From Robertmurraya_A mangrovi (GTDB lineage Bacteria; Bacillota; Bacilli; Bacillales; Cytobacillaceae), in assembly GCF_034427655.1 (NCBI RefSeq), contig NZ_JAXOFX010000003.1, positions 353,529 to 417,528 on the forward strand: a stretch of DNA of 64,000 nucleotides, in the 5' to 3' direction. Under the pieces are notes generated by a model, which worked only from the letters and a program-made list of their open reading frames with translations, made no database searches and was not told the origin of the DNA. The translations under genes and the position numbers were made by a program. This document shows, piece after piece, positions 7,532 through 16,339 of the stretch (position 1 is its first letter; each line of letters starts with the position of its first letter).

Positions 7532-8980
7532 ATGATCAAACGTATTTTACCCATTTTGTTTATATTATTAGTAGTTATAGCTTGTGAATTTCGGAATGAA
7601 GAGCAAGTTTTGCCAGTAGAAACGAAGACGAAAAATGAAGAAGTGATTAAATCCACTTCATCAAAATACCCTGGTATAGAAGTAGAAAGTAAAATTGTTG
7701 AAAATGACCACTATCGCTACGCAGTCCATTATCCCATTTTTAATAAATCGAAAATTGATACACAAGTAAGAAGTATCTTGAATGATAGAATTAATACGTT
7801 TGTGGAGAAGTTTACAAATAAAGAAAAAATCGAGGGTTGGCCACATCATTATAATGTCGACTTTAGAATTGAGTACTTAACAAAAGAATTGGTTTCTCTT
7901 GTTTTTACAGAATCCACCTTCTTAGGTGATGAAAAAGTGATCAAAGAGCGTACCATTCCTATGAATTTTTATTTAGAGACAGGTAAACAAATTATCTTGG
8001 AAGATATCTTTTTAAATGAAGGGTATTTAGAGAAGTTATCTAAAATATCTGTTGAACAATTAAAGAGCGACGATACAATTAAGAAATCTCTTCAATCAGA
8101 CTGGTTAAATATAGGAACTAAACCGATTCGATCCAATTTTCGACAATTTCATTTTACCAATAAAGAGCTCACCATTCAGTTTGGAGAAAATCAAGTAGGC
8201 CCAGAGGAAATTGGATCACCTGTAATTGTCATTAGCTGGGATGAATTAGAGTTTCTAATTAAAGATGATTTTCTTCCATTATTAGAAAAAGAAAAGCGTA
8301 ATAAAAAAGATAAGGAAGAGAAGAAGGTTGTAACCGAGAAGAAAACAAAAGAAAAAACAAAAAAGAGCAAAAAAGGGTCAGTTAAAAAAAGAGTGGCATT
8401 TACATTTGATGATGGCCCACATGGTCAATATACTAAAGAAATCTTAGATTATTTTGACGACAATCATGGAAAAGCAACATTCTTTGTTTTAGGAAATAGA
8501 GTCAATTACTATCCCGAATTGATTACAAGGATTCATGAAGAAGGTCATGAAATAGGGAATCATACTTGGAATCATAAACAACTAACCCTACTAAAGAATT
8601 CTGATATTGAATCGCAACTTAAAAAAACTTCAAAAGCAATTTACTCCATTACTGGGACGAAACCTACCTTATTGCGTCCCCCATATGGATCTACTAATCA
8701 GGTTGTCTCTGAAGTGGTGAACTTACCTATCATCCTTTGGTCTATTGATACACTTGATTGGAAAAGCCGAAATACGAAAACAATTGTTAATCACGTAATG
8801 ACCAATGTAACAGATGGAGATATCATATTGATGCATGATATTCATCAATCTTCTGCAGACGCAGTAAAAATATTGCTAGAAAAATTATCTGAACAAGGCT
8901 ATGAATTTGTAACAGTCAGTGAAATCCTTGGTTTTAATGAGGATCATGTCCCAGTATCAGGTAAAGTTTATAGGAAATAA
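7532..8980 (+). CDS. pdaC: Peptidoglycan N-acetylglucosamine/muramic acid deacetylase, PdaC-like
   Basis: A 482-residue exported protein. The N terminus is a signal sequence ending in VVIAC, which fits a lipobox. Residues about 40-250 look like the DUF4163/DUF3298 (RsiV-type) module. A Lys/Glu-rich linker follows (about 253-285). The C terminus is a complete NodB deacetylase domain: TFDDGP (catalytic base and metal Asp), HEIGNHTWNH (metal His pair), LRPPYG, WSIDTLDW and ILMHDIH. This order and length match B. subtilis PdaC (YjeA). It would remove acetyl groups from peptidoglycan sugars outside the cell. The site AAGGAGT lies six bases before the ATG. A terminator follows, so it is a single-gene unit. 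Confidence 0.88.
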   Translation: MIKRILPILFILLVVIACEFRNEEQVLPVETKTKNEEVIKSTSSKYPGIEVESKIVENDHYRYAVHYPIFNKSKIDTQVRSILNDRINTFVEKFTNKEKIEGWPHHYNVDFRIEYLTKELVSLVFTESTFLGDEKVIKERTIPMNFYLETGKQIILEDIFLNEGYLEKLSKISVEQLKSDDTIKKSLQSDWLNIGTKPIRSNFRQFHFTNKELTIQFGENQVGPEEIGSPVIVISWDELEFLIKDDFLPLLEKEKRNKKDKEEKKVVTEKKTKEKTKKSKKGSVKKRVAFTFDDGPHGQYTKEILDYFDDNHGKATFFVLGNRVNYYPELITRIHEEGHEIGNHTWNHKQLTLLKNSDIESQLKKTSKAIYSITGTKPTLLRPPYGSTNQVVSEVVNLPIILWSIDTLDWKSRNTKTIVNHVMTNVTDGDIILMHDIHQSSADAVKILLEKLSEQGYEFVTVSEILGFNEDHVPVSGKVYRK

Positions 8981-8982
8981 AA

Positions 8983-9015
8983 AATAATCACTTATATATA
9001 GGTGGTTATTTTTTT
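8983..9015 (+). terminator. Intrinsic terminator after the PdaC-like gene
   Basis: AATAATCAC pairs with GTGGTTATT, then a T run, two bases after the stop codon. Confidence 0.8.
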
Positions 9016-9167
9016 CGTATTAACTACATAAATGTTTGTTATGTTAAATACTTTCTGTTGTATACGGTTTGTCCTATTAGTTATCTATATAGAACCCAAT
9101 TATTCATACGCCAAAAAAGTATAATTAGAAGTTATTAACTAAAACTAATAAAAAGGAAGGTGAGGAA

Positions 9168-9341
9168 ATGAAGGAAAATCAGTTTCGAGATAATGAACTA
9201 AAGGAGAACAAAGATGTACAAAAAATGACCTTGATTCCTAAAGAATTAGATAAGAACGGTGATGGGAGTCCAGACGGTCCTTTTATTATAGGAGAAGGAG
9301 ATGTAAATTTATCTCCTGATGCAGGAAGACCTTTAATTTAA
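9168..9341 (+). CDS. Small acidic protein with an EF-hand-like loop
   Basis: A 57-residue frame starting at an ATG with AAGGAAGGTGAGG directly upstream and ending at a hairpin terminator, so it looks like a real single gene although short. The middle reads LDKNGDGSPDGP, which follows the D-x-N-x-D-G calcium-loop pattern of EF hands and dockerins. The protein has no membrane segment or signal peptide and is strongly charged at the N terminus (FRDNELKENKDVQK). I do not recognise a family. The calcium idea rests on one short motif only. Confidence 0.6.
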   Translation: MKENQFRDNELKENKDVQKMTLIPKELDKNGDGSPDGPFIIGEGDVNLSPDAGRPLI

Positions 9342-9363
9342 ACACCCGAGTTAGGGTGTTTTT
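9341..9363 (+). terminator. Intrinsic terminator after the small acidic gene
   Basis: AACACCC pairs with GGGTGTT across six bases, followed by TTT; the stem begins within the stop codon. Confidence 0.75.
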
Positions 9364-9445
9364 ACTTTCTCCTCATTATAAAGAGTAATCTGTAAACTCT
9401 TTGGAAATACTGATGAAGTTAATAAGATATAAGGGCTGGTATTAA

Positions 9446-9703
9446 GTGACTAAAATAGAAATGTTTAAAATCTTAGTTCTTATAGAGAAGAAATATTCAT
9501 TTTGTACCATAAAGAGTGAAACAGCTGAAAAATGGTTACTAATGTGTGAGGAATTGAATTACCATTCTATCTTAGCAAGACTTTATCAATATATGCGTAG
9601 TAGCGGATATCCGCCAAGTCTAGAAAATTTAATGAACAGTGAAGTTACAAAATCGAATTTACAATGGCTAGAAGAGTATATACCTAAAATTAAAATAGGG
9701 TAG
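9446..9703 (+). CDS. Small protein resembling a helicase-loader/inhibitor (G39P-like) domain
   Basis: An 85-residue all-helical protein. The spacing of FKILVLIEKKY, ETAEKWLLMCEELNYHSI, LARLYQYMRSSGYPPSLENL recalls the N-terminal domain of phage SPP1 G39P and related helicase loader proteins, which often carry a PP-x-x-x-x-L turn at that place. This is pattern memory, not a search result. No phage genes are close. The GTG start has only a weak AAGGGCTGG site upstream; an ATG five codons in is an alternative. A hairpin at 9798-9823 may end the transcript. Confidence 0.6.
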   Translation: MTKIEMFKILVLIEKKYSFCTIKSETAEKWLLMCEELNYHSILARLYQYMRSSGYPPSLENLMNSEVTKSNLQWLEEYIPKIKIG

Positions 9704-9797
9704 AGTGTAAAATTTTCTATGCAAATTACTAGCGAATGTTGTTAAACTTCGCAAAAAAGATATAATCTATTCGTTACTAAAATTAAAGAATTTACTC

Positions 9798-9828
9798 ACA
9801 AACTCGTCAACTGACGGGTTTGTTTATT
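9798..9828 (+). terminator. Hairpin, probable weak terminator
   Basis: ACAAACTCGTCA pairs with TGACGGGTTTGT (one wobble) across a two-base gap, followed by a mixed T-rich stretch. It lies between the helicase-loader-like gene and the next gene. Confidence 0.65.
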
Positions 9829-9916
9829 TCAATCATGTAAATCTTGTACATGCTATAATAGACATGAAAAGGGTAACCCTTCCAATATAATATAACTTTT
9901 AGAAGGAAATGATTCG

Positions 9917-10948
9917 ATGAATTTAGGACCTCGAGTATTAAAAACAGGTGTATCTGTCACATTAGCATTATACATATGTTCATTTCTTCAATTAGAACCT
10001 GCCATTTTTGCGGGAGTAGCTGCGATCTTTACTATTCAGCCCTCTATTTATCGAACATGGAAGCACGTTGTTGACCAACTAATGGCAAACACACTTGGGG
10101 CTGCTATTGCATTGTTCACCATTAATTTTATCGGCAATGACCCTGTTATTATTGGAATTGTTATGATCATTGTCATCATTATTTGTTTAAATCTTAAATT
10201 AGAAAGTGCGATTGCCCTGACACTAGTCACGGTATTAGCAATCATGAGTGCGCCAGGTGATGAGGATTGGCTCTTTACCTTGAATCGATTTGTGATTATC
10301 ATGATTGGAATTGGCTCAGCCTTTCTTGTTAACTTAACAATCTTTCCTCCAAAATATAAAAAGAACTACTTGGAGAAAAGTGAAGAAACATTTCAAAATA
10401 TGTCCTTGCTTATAAGGACTGCTATTTCTAATGAATTGACTGAATCGTCTTATCAAAAACAATTAAACAAATTAAAAACCGATATTAATAAACTAGAAGA
10501 ACTCTTTAAGACATTTGACGAGGAAAGGGAGAAAATGTCAAAGTTAAATCCTCTTGATGTCAGGGAAATAGTTGTATTTAGGCATATGTTACAATCCCTA
10601 CAACAAGGTGAAGTATTGTTAGAAAATATACATGAGCACTATTTTCAATCTAATACAAATGAAGAAGAAAATCGATCTTTTGACAGTCACTTAGAGTATC
10701 TAATCAAATGCCATGAGTACTTTTTATTAAGATATGAGGGTAAGGTTAGAAAACATGCTGATGAATATGGAGCCAGCGTATTAATAGAAAGTAGTAGGTT
10801 TTTAGAAAAGATAATGAATGAAAACCAAAACGAGGAAGCAAAAAGATTAAGATTAGTAGTAACAGCGTCTGCTATTTTTGAATATGCCTTTCAAATACAA
10901 AGGCTTAATCGAGTGATTGATCAATATTTAAAAACAGCATCAAAATAA
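9917..10948 (+). CDS. Aromatic acid exporter family (ArAE/FUSC-like) membrane protein
   Basis: A 343-residue protein with an N-terminal membrane half (about residues 8-145, some six helices in pairs) and a C-terminal soluble helical half. The opening GPRVLKTGVSVTLALYICS and the segment AAIFTIQPSIYRTWKHVVDQ are typical of the Gram-positive DUF939/ArAE family that includes B. subtilis YqjA and YgaE. These are presumed efflux proteins for aromatic acids or related compounds, without firm substrate data. AGAAGGAAATG lies shortly before the ATG. The gene stands alone; a terminator lies about 100 bases downstream. Confidence 0.87.
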   Translation: MNLGPRVLKTGVSVTLALYICSFLQLEPAIFAGVAAIFTIQPSIYRTWKHVVDQLMANTLGAAIALFTINFIGNDPVIIGIVMIIVIIICLNLKLESAIALTLVTVLAIMSAPGDEDWLFTLNRFVIIMIGIGSAFLVNLTIFPPKYKKNYLEKSEETFQNMSLLIRTAISNELTESSYQKQLNKLKTDINKLEELFKTFDEEREKMSKLNPLDVREIVVFRHMLQSLQQGEVLLENIHEHYFQSNTNEEENRSFDSHLEYLIKCHEYFLLRYEGKVRKHADEYGASVLIESSRFLEKIMNENQNEEAKRLRLVVTASAIFEYAFQIQRLNRVIDQYLKTASK

Positions 10949-11045
10949 AAGTAATCCTCATAGTGTAGCTTATTGCTATTATCTGCTAGCAGTTATGTAG
11001 CTGATGAATAGGTTAGTGAATATAGCTATTTTTAATAAAATAAAT

Positions 11046-11090
11046 GGTGGTTCTATTTGTTGTTATTAGCAAACAGAACCACCTTTCTTT
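11046..11090 (+). terminator. Terminator between the ArAE-type gene and the ger operon
   Basis: GGTGGTTCT (11046-11054) pairs with AGAACCACC (11075-11083); TTTG/CAAA can extend the stem after one mismatch. TTTCTTTAT follows. Confidence 0.75.
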
Positions 11091-11201
11091 ATAAATACTC
11101 TATGTGTGCTCGAATTTTTTAAATAGGTAATAATAGGAGAATAATTAAACATTATTTGCAAAGGATAAAGTGTAATTAATTTGAAGACCTAGGTGATAGC
11201 T

Positions 11202-12722
11202 TTGAATAAGATAAATTCAGAAGAGACAAATCAGTATCGTACTACTAACAATTGGGTTTCTATACAAGATATTCAGGAACATTTTCAATCACATAATAAT
11301 TATGATTTGCTTGTTCGAAAGGTATACATTAAATCCCTTAAGGCTGACGGATACATTGCCTATCTAAACGGAACGGTGGATGTAAAAGTTGTTGATGAAA
11401 GTATAGTAAGACCTTTACAACAGGAAAATTCATTAGAAAATGTTGATGATAGTGATCAACTTGATTTTTTAGCGAAGAGAATCATTCCTGTTAGTAATGT
11501 TGGAATCAATAGCCGATTAGAGAATGCTCTTGAAAAAATTGTTTCAGGTTATACTCTCCTATTCGTAGAGGATACACCGTTCTACTTAGAAATTAGTACG
11601 CCTGGTTTTGAGTCAAGAGGTGTAGAGAAGTCCGAAGATGAAGCTGTTTTAAAGGGACCAAAAGAAGCCTTTTCGGAATCAATGGACATTAATCTTTCCT
11701 TAGTAAGGAAGTTAATAAAATCTTCTGAGTTAATAGCTGAGTATAGTAAAGTGGGTGAAATGGCTGTAAATGAAGTAGGAATTCTTTATATGACAAATAT
11801 CGTTAACCCCGATTTACTAGATAAAGTTAGAAATAGAATAAATGAAATAGATACGGATGAAGTATTAAACTTAGCTTTGTTGGAACAGCATATTGAAGAA
11901 CGTCCTTACTCTTTAATCCCTACCGTTCTTTATACAGAGAGACCAGATAGAGCAGCGGCTTTCTTAAAAGAAGGACATGTAATCTTAATTATGAATAATT
12001 CCCCAAGCTGTTTAATCGTACCTGTTACTTTTTGGGGACTTTTTCATACGCCAGAAGATGCATATTCTAGATGGTTTTATGGGAATTTCATTAGAATTAT
12101 TCGCCTAATAGCCATTTTTGTTACGATTCTCACGCCATCATTGTACATAGCTACAACCAATTATCATATTGAAATGCTGCCAACTGACTTAGTTTTGGCT
12201 ATATCAGCAACTAGGGAACGAGTACCTTTCCCGGCAATATTTGAAGTCGTAATGCTTCTAGGCGCATTTGAATTGATAAGAGAGAGTGGAGTTCGAGTTC
12301 CAAGTCCAATTGGGCCAACAATCGGTATAGTAGGGGCTTTGATTTTAGGTCAGGCTGCAGTAGAAGCAAATTTAATTAGTCCTATTTTAGTTATAGTGGT
12401 TGCAGTAACTGGATTAGCTTCATTTGCCATTCCCAATCTATCATTTAGTTATATGATTCGTTTATCAACGTACCTCTTTTTAATATTTGCAAGCTTTTGG
12501 GGATTTTATGGAATTGCAGCTTGTATTGTTATGAGTATCGGTTACTTAACTTCCGTTACCTCTTATGATGTACCCTTTTTATCTCCTTTGGCACCTTTCT
12601 ATCCATCATCAAAGGATTTGATTGTTCGTCCGCCAATATGGAAACAATGGTTAAGACCATTTAACGTGCATCCTCAAAATAAACAACGTAAGAAAAAGCC
12701 GGAGGGAGTGCAAAATCAGTGA
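11202..12722 (+). CDS. Spore germinant receptor subunit A (GerA family)
   Basis: A 506-residue GerAA-type protein of the spore inner membrane. A large soluble N-terminal part (to about residue 290) carries the conserved DLSLVRK-like segment (here INLSLVRKLIKSS) and the KVGEMAVNEVGILYMTNI region. It is followed by a helical membrane part beginning near FIRIIRLIAIFVTILTPSLY and containing the family motif IGPTIGIVGALILGQAAVEA. With subunits B and C it forms a receptor for nutrient germinants. TTG 11202 was taken as start because AGGTGAT, matching the 16S tail well, lies at 11191-11197; a GTG three codons earlier overlaps that site. The gene overlaps the next by four bases (GTGA). Confidence 0.92.
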   Translation: MNKINSEETNQYRTTNNWVSIQDIQEHFQSHNNYDLLVRKVYIKSLKADGYIAYLNGTVDVKVVDESIVRPLQQENSLENVDDSDQLDFLAKRIIPVSNVGINSRLENALEKIVSGYTLLFVEDTPFYLEISTPGFESRGVEKSEDEAVLKGPKEAFSESMDINLSLVRKLIKSSELIAEYSKVGEMAVNEVGILYMTNIVNPDLLDKVRNRINEIDTDEVLNLALLEQHIEERPYSLIPTVLYTERPDRAAAFLKEGHVILIMNNSPSCLIVPVTFWGLFHTPEDAYSRWFYGNFIRIIRLIAIFVTILTPSLYIATTNYHIEMLPTDLVLAISATRERVPFPAIFEVVMLLGAFELIRESGVRVPSPIGPTIGIVGALILGQAAVEANLISPILVIVVAVTGLASFAIPNLSFSYMIRLSTYLFLIFASFWGFYGIAACIVMSIGYLTSVTSYDVPFLSPLAPFYPSSKDLIVRPPIWKQWLRPFNVHPQNKQRKKKPEGVQNQ

Positions 12723-13810
12723 TTAAACCTACTGATCGTAAAGTTGGAACTAGAGAATTTGTAGCGATCATCCTATTAAGTATGGGCATAAAATTTACGG
12801 ATATGACTCCAACTCTGTTATATAAAGAAACAGCAAATGCCGCTTGGATGGTTCCAATTTTATCGGGTTTAATCATGTTTGTTCCGCTTTTATTTTTATT
12901 AAAACTGTTAAAATTTTATAAAGATAAAAACTTAATTGAAATTATTTTTTCATTAACGGGTAAGTATGTTGGTTTTTTATTAGGAATGTGCCTATTTTTA
13001 AGTTCATACTCGAGTACAGTTACGAATAGTAGGAGTTACGTTGATATTATTTCAACCATGTTTTTTCCGAACACAAATATCATAGTGCTGTTTTTATTAT
13101 TAATTGGCTCCAGTTATTATTTAGCCAACCGGGGGCTAAATACAATTGCTAATACAGCCTGGATTTCGTTACCTTATATAAAAGCTTTTATGGTCATTGG
13201 AATTTTAATGGTAACAAATCAAGTTAACTTTAACTATATTTTTCCTATCGGTGGTTATGGGGCTCTTACTATCATTAAAAACTCTATCAGTTACTCTTCT
13301 ATATTTGCTGATATCATGTTTTTCTCAGTTGTATTTCCTTTTTTTAAAAACTATGAGAGTTTTCGAAAAGCAAGTTTAATTGGTTATGCACTAGTTATAT
13401 TTGAATTGGTTATGTTTTTAACCATTTATATCATGTATTTTGACTTTCCGGGTATTGAAAATATCACCTATCCATTCCAAGAAATTACTAGGGCTGTTAG
13501 ATTAGGAAGATTTATTACAAATATCGAAGCTGTCTTTCTGGGGTTTTGGAGCGTAGCTAGTATCATTAGATTTTCCATCTATTTATATATATCTACGGCA
13601 ATTTTTGCTTACAGTTTAAAATTAAAGGAATTTGAGCCACTCCTTCTCCCTTTTGGACTTCTTGTCATATTATTGGGATATTTACCTGAGAACTTTATTA
13701 TTAATTCTTTTCAAATCAGAGGTCCTTTTGTTTTAAATATGACTTCAGGTTTTATTTTTTCTTTACCAATTTTACTTTGGAGCATCCATAAAATAAGGGG
13801 TGAAAGGTAA
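12719..13810 (+). CDS. Spore germinant receptor subunit B (GerB, permease-like)
   Basis: A 363-residue integral membrane protein with about ten helices, of the endospore germination permease family within the APC superfamily. It is thought to bind the germinant in the spore inner membrane. The N terminus (KVGTREFVAIILLSMGIKFT) and the segment ANAAWMVPILSGLIM match the usual GerAB opening. Start is GTG overlapping the end of subunit A, with CGGAGGGAG upstream. Its stop overlaps the next ATG (TAATG). The germinant cannot be read from sequence. Confidence 0.93.
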   Translation: MIKPTDRKVGTREFVAIILLSMGIKFTDMTPTLLYKETANAAWMVPILSGLIMFVPLLFLLKLLKFYKDKNLIEIIFSLTGKYVGFLLGMCLFLSSYSSTVTNSRSYVDIISTMFFPNTNIIVLFLLLIGSSYYLANRGLNTIANTAWISLPYIKAFMVIGILMVTNQVNFNYIFPIGGYGALTIIKNSISYSSIFADIMFFSVVFPFFKNYESFRKASLIGYALVIFELVMFLTIYIMYFDFPGIENITYPFQEITRAVRLGRFITNIEAVFLGFWSVASIIRFSIYLYISTAIFAYSLKLKEFEPLLLPFGLLVILLGYLPENFIINSFQIRGPFVLNMTSGFIFSLPILLWSIHKIRGER

Positions 13811-15042
13811 TGAAAAAAACTCTTTTATTTTTTTTATTGTTCTCCTTTGTAATCCTTAGCGGCTGCTCCGATAAAATTGAAATTGAAGAAGAGGGGTTTG
13901 TTCTTGTAATAGGCTTGGATAAGCCTTCAGTAGGAGAAAAAGGGATTGATATAACTTTTCAAATTGCAAATCCGAGTGCAGGAAGAGCGGGTGAGGATAA
14001 TAATGCTAATGAAGTAGAAACGATTACCTTAACTGCCCCTGACCCATTTTCAGCCAGAGATATGACTAATTCTTCTGAAACAAGAAATATAAATTTTTAT
14101 CATACAAAAGCGATTGTTATTAGTGAGGAATTGGCCAAGTCTAATGATTTTTTTCATATTATGAGTTCAATGATGAGAGAAAGACAAATTAGAAGAGATA
14201 TGCATGTACTAATCTCAAAAGAGAAAGCATCGGAATATCTCAGGAATAATAAACCCTCATTTGAAGCTAGCCCTCATAAATTTTATGATTTCATGTCCAG
14301 GCGCTGGAAAAGAAATGCATTAGTACCGAACTCAACCATGCATGATTTTCTAAGAGCGACTTCAGCGGATGCCGGATTGGCACTAGCAATATATACAACG
14401 GCAACATCGGAAGAACCTAAAGATACGGAAGATGAGGATAACTTCTTACCTGGAGAAATTAATAAAAGAGGTGGGTCAGATATACAGATTATCGGGGCAG
14501 CAGTATTTAAAGAAGGCAAAATGATTGGAACAATGACAGGTGAGGAAGTAAGGGTAGCGTTAATACTGCAAAAAGAAATGAGACCTGAACGATTAATCTT
14601 TACGTATGACGATCCTATAAATCCAGATTTTAGAATAACTGGAAAAGCCACCAATGTACGTACGGATGTAAGTATTGATGTACATCAAGAGTATCCAGTT
14701 ATTAAGGTAAAACAATGGTTTGACATTAAAGTATTAGCAATACCTAGCTTGATTGACTATGTAGAGAATCTTAGTAATCAAAGTAAATTGAAAGACTATT
14801 TCGAACGGAAGTATTATGAACATGCTAGTAAATTAATTGAAAGAACTCAAAAAGAATTTAAAGCGGAACCTTTTAACTGGTCAAATCAAGCAAGAAAGAA
14901 ATTTTGGACTTTAACAGAGTATGAAGACTATGATTGGATGAAGTCATATCCAAATGCAGAAATAAAAATAGAAGTAGATGTAACTTTAACTGAATTTGGA
15001 AAAAAGTTAAGTCCAAGAGATATTTCCGAAATAAAGGACTGA
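13810..15042 (+). CDS. Spore germinant receptor subunit C (Ger(x)C lipoprotein)
   Basis: A 410-residue lipoprotein. The signal peptide ends in ILSGC, a clear lipobox, giving Cys at about residue 19. The mature domain has the family pattern GLDKPSVGEKGIDITFQIANP, the FYHTKAIVISEELAK segment and a C-terminal domain ending with EIKIEVDVTLTEFGKKLSP. Subunit C sits on the outer face of the spore inner membrane and is needed for receptor function. The ATG overlaps the stop of subunit B, so translation is coupled. Length is normal for the family. Confidence 0.93.
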   Translation: MKKTLLFFLLFSFVILSGCSDKIEIEEEGFVLVIGLDKPSVGEKGIDITFQIANPSAGRAGEDNNANEVETITLTAPDPFSARDMTNSSETRNINFYHTKAIVISEELAKSNDFFHIMSSMMRERQIRRDMHVLISKEKASEYLRNNKPSFEASPHKFYDFMSRRWKRNALVPNSTMHDFLRATSADAGLALAIYTTATSEEPKDTEDEDNFLPGEINKRGGSDIQIIGAAVFKEGKMIGTMTGEEVRVALILQKEMRPERLIFTYDDPINPDFRITGKATNVRTDVSIDVHQEYPVIKVKQWFDIKVLAIPSLIDYVENLSNQSKLKDYFERKYYEHASKLIERTQKEFKAEPFNWSNQARKKFWTLTEYEDYDWMKSYPNAEIKIEVDVTLTEFGKKLSPRDISEIKD

Positions 15043-15048
15043 TTCTTG

Positions 15049-15222
15049 ATGAGTTGGGTAGTTTATCTTTTATGTATATATACGTGTTATTACACACTTT
15101 CGTACGCATGGCATATATATCAACAAGAAAAAATGAAATTTGCACCTCTAGTCATTAGTCTGCTAGGTGTAATAATTTTATTAATGCCGTTATATTTCTA
15201 TCTATACTATCCTATAAAATAA
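15049..15222 (+). CDS. Small two-helix membrane protein, candidate germinant receptor D subunit
   Basis: A 57-residue frame beginning six bases after the subunit C stop codon. It has two hydrophobic helices: VVYLLCIYTCYYTLSYAW, then after a short charged turn (YQQEKMKF) APLVISLLGVIILLMPLYF. Small two-helix proteins encoded with germinant receptor operons have been described in Bacillus and Clostridium as D subunits that modulate receptor function, and this gene matches in size, topology and place. The ribosome site is weak (AAAGGA 10 bases upstream), so translation may depend on coupling with subunit C. Confidence 0.72.
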   Translation: MSWVVYLLCIYTCYYTLSYAWHIYQQEKMKFAPLVISLLGVIILLMPLYFYLYYPIK

Positions 15223-15338
15223 ACAATCCTTAATAAAGGTATAGAGTAGTTTATTAACATTATTTTCCAATAGTGTTTTTTGGGTAATAACACAGTCGAA
15301 TATGACATCCTCTCATACATTATTATGAGGTGATCATA

Positions 15339-16157
15339 TTGGTGAAAATTTTTATTGACCCAGGCCATGGAGGATCAGATTCAGGAGCTGTCGGAAACGG
15401 CCTACAAGAAAAAAATGTTACCCTACAGATTGCTAGAAGAGTTAGAAGCATATTGCTTAAAGAATATGAAGATGTGTCAATAAGAATGAGTAGAACCGGC
15501 GACCAAACAGTGAGTTTATCTCAGCGAACAAACGCTGCAAACAGCTGGGGTGCAGACTTCTTCCTGTCTATTCACATTAATGCAGGTGGTGGCAGAGGGT
15601 TTGAAAGTTACGTGTATCCCAATGTAGGGAGACCGACAACGACTTACCAGTCATATATCCATTCAGAGGTATTAAAACAGGTTAATTTTCAAGATCGAGG
15701 CAAAAAACAATCCAATTTTCATGTTCTTAGAGAAACAAATATGGATGCGATCCTAACTGAAAACGGGTTTATTGACAACTCATCAGATGCCTCCATTTTA
15801 AAATCAAATGTTGAAAAAATAGCTAGAGGTCATGTAAATGGATTGGTTAGAGCATTTAAGTTAAAAAAAACAGCAACTCAGGCACCTGATAGTGATTCAG
15901 ACTCTGGTTCAAGGGCGGGGAATACAGGGAGTCAAACAGGTAAATTGTTTCGAGTACAAATCGGAGCTTTTCAAGAAGAGAGTAATGCCAATCGATTAGC
16001 TAGAAGAGCAAGAGAAAAACAGCTTCCCACTTATGTATTTGAAGATGATGGATTGTTTCGTGTACAGATTGGTGCTTTTTCCGATCGAAAAAGAGCAGAA
16101 GAATATGCTGATCGAGTAAGAAATGCCGGATTTAATGTATTTATCAGACAAGATTAA
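15339..16157 (+). CDS. cwlC: N-acetylmuramoyl-L-alanine amidase with tandem SPOR repeats, CwlC-like
   Basis: A 272-residue zinc amidase of the Amidase_3 family. The N-terminal catalytic domain shows FIDPGHGGSDSGAVGNG (zinc His and nearby residues), SLSQRTNAANSWGADFFLS, IHINAG (second zinc His) and TENGFIDN with the catalytic Glu. A Ser/Asp/Gly linker (about 185-200) leads to two similar SPOR units, each opening with LFRVQIGAF, which bind glycan strands lacking stem peptides. Architecture matches B. subtilis CwlC, the sporulation amidase that helps lyse the mother cell. There is no signal peptide, as for CwlC. TTG 15339 gives MVKIFIDPGHGG with GAGGTGATC just upstream; GTG 15342 is the alternative. 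Confidence 0.88.
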   Translation: MVKIFIDPGHGGSDSGAVGNGLQEKNVTLQIARRVRSILLKEYEDVSIRMSRTGDQTVSLSQRTNAANSWGADFFLSIHINAGGGRGFESYVYPNVGRPTTTYQSYIHSEVLKQVNFQDRGKKQSNFHVLRETNMDAILTENGFIDNSSDASILKSNVEKIARGHVNGLVRAFKLKKTATQAPDSDSDSGSRAGNTGSQTGKLFRVQIGAFQEESNANRLARRAREKQLPTYVFEDDGLFRVQIGAFSDRKRAEEYADRVRNAGFNVFIRQD

Positions 16158-16172
16158 ACAATCATAAAAGTG

Positions 16173-16200
16173 GAGAGACATTTGTCTCTCTTTATTTTTT
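16173..16200 (+). terminator. Intrinsic terminator after the cwlC-like gene
   Basis: GAGAGAC pairs with GTCTCTC across a four-base loop, followed by TTTATTTTTT. Confidence 0.85.
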
Positions 16201-16217
16201 AAGCCTAGAAAAATAGA

Positions 16218-16246
16218 CAAAAAAAAGACAGTAAAATTACTGTCTT
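16218..16246 (-). terminator. Intrinsic terminator for the SleB-type gene
   Basis: AAGACAGTAA and TTACTGTCTT form a perfect stem; read on the minus strand it is followed by a run of T. It lies about 95 bases beyond the stop of the minus-strand hydrolase. Confidence 0.8.
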
Positions 16247-16339
16247 AAAATAGGGAGCTAATGCATTGCTTAGTACAAGTTATGCTCGTACAATGAAACG
16301 GTGTAGTATAAATGTATTAAGACAAAAGTATATTTCTTA

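Noticed and set aside
15314..15322. CATACATTA matching the sigma-K -10 pattern before the cwlC-like gene
   Set aside because: Transcription would begin at about 15329, inside the ribosome binding site GAGGTGATC, and no AC -35 lies at the right distance. It cannot serve as the promoter of this gene.
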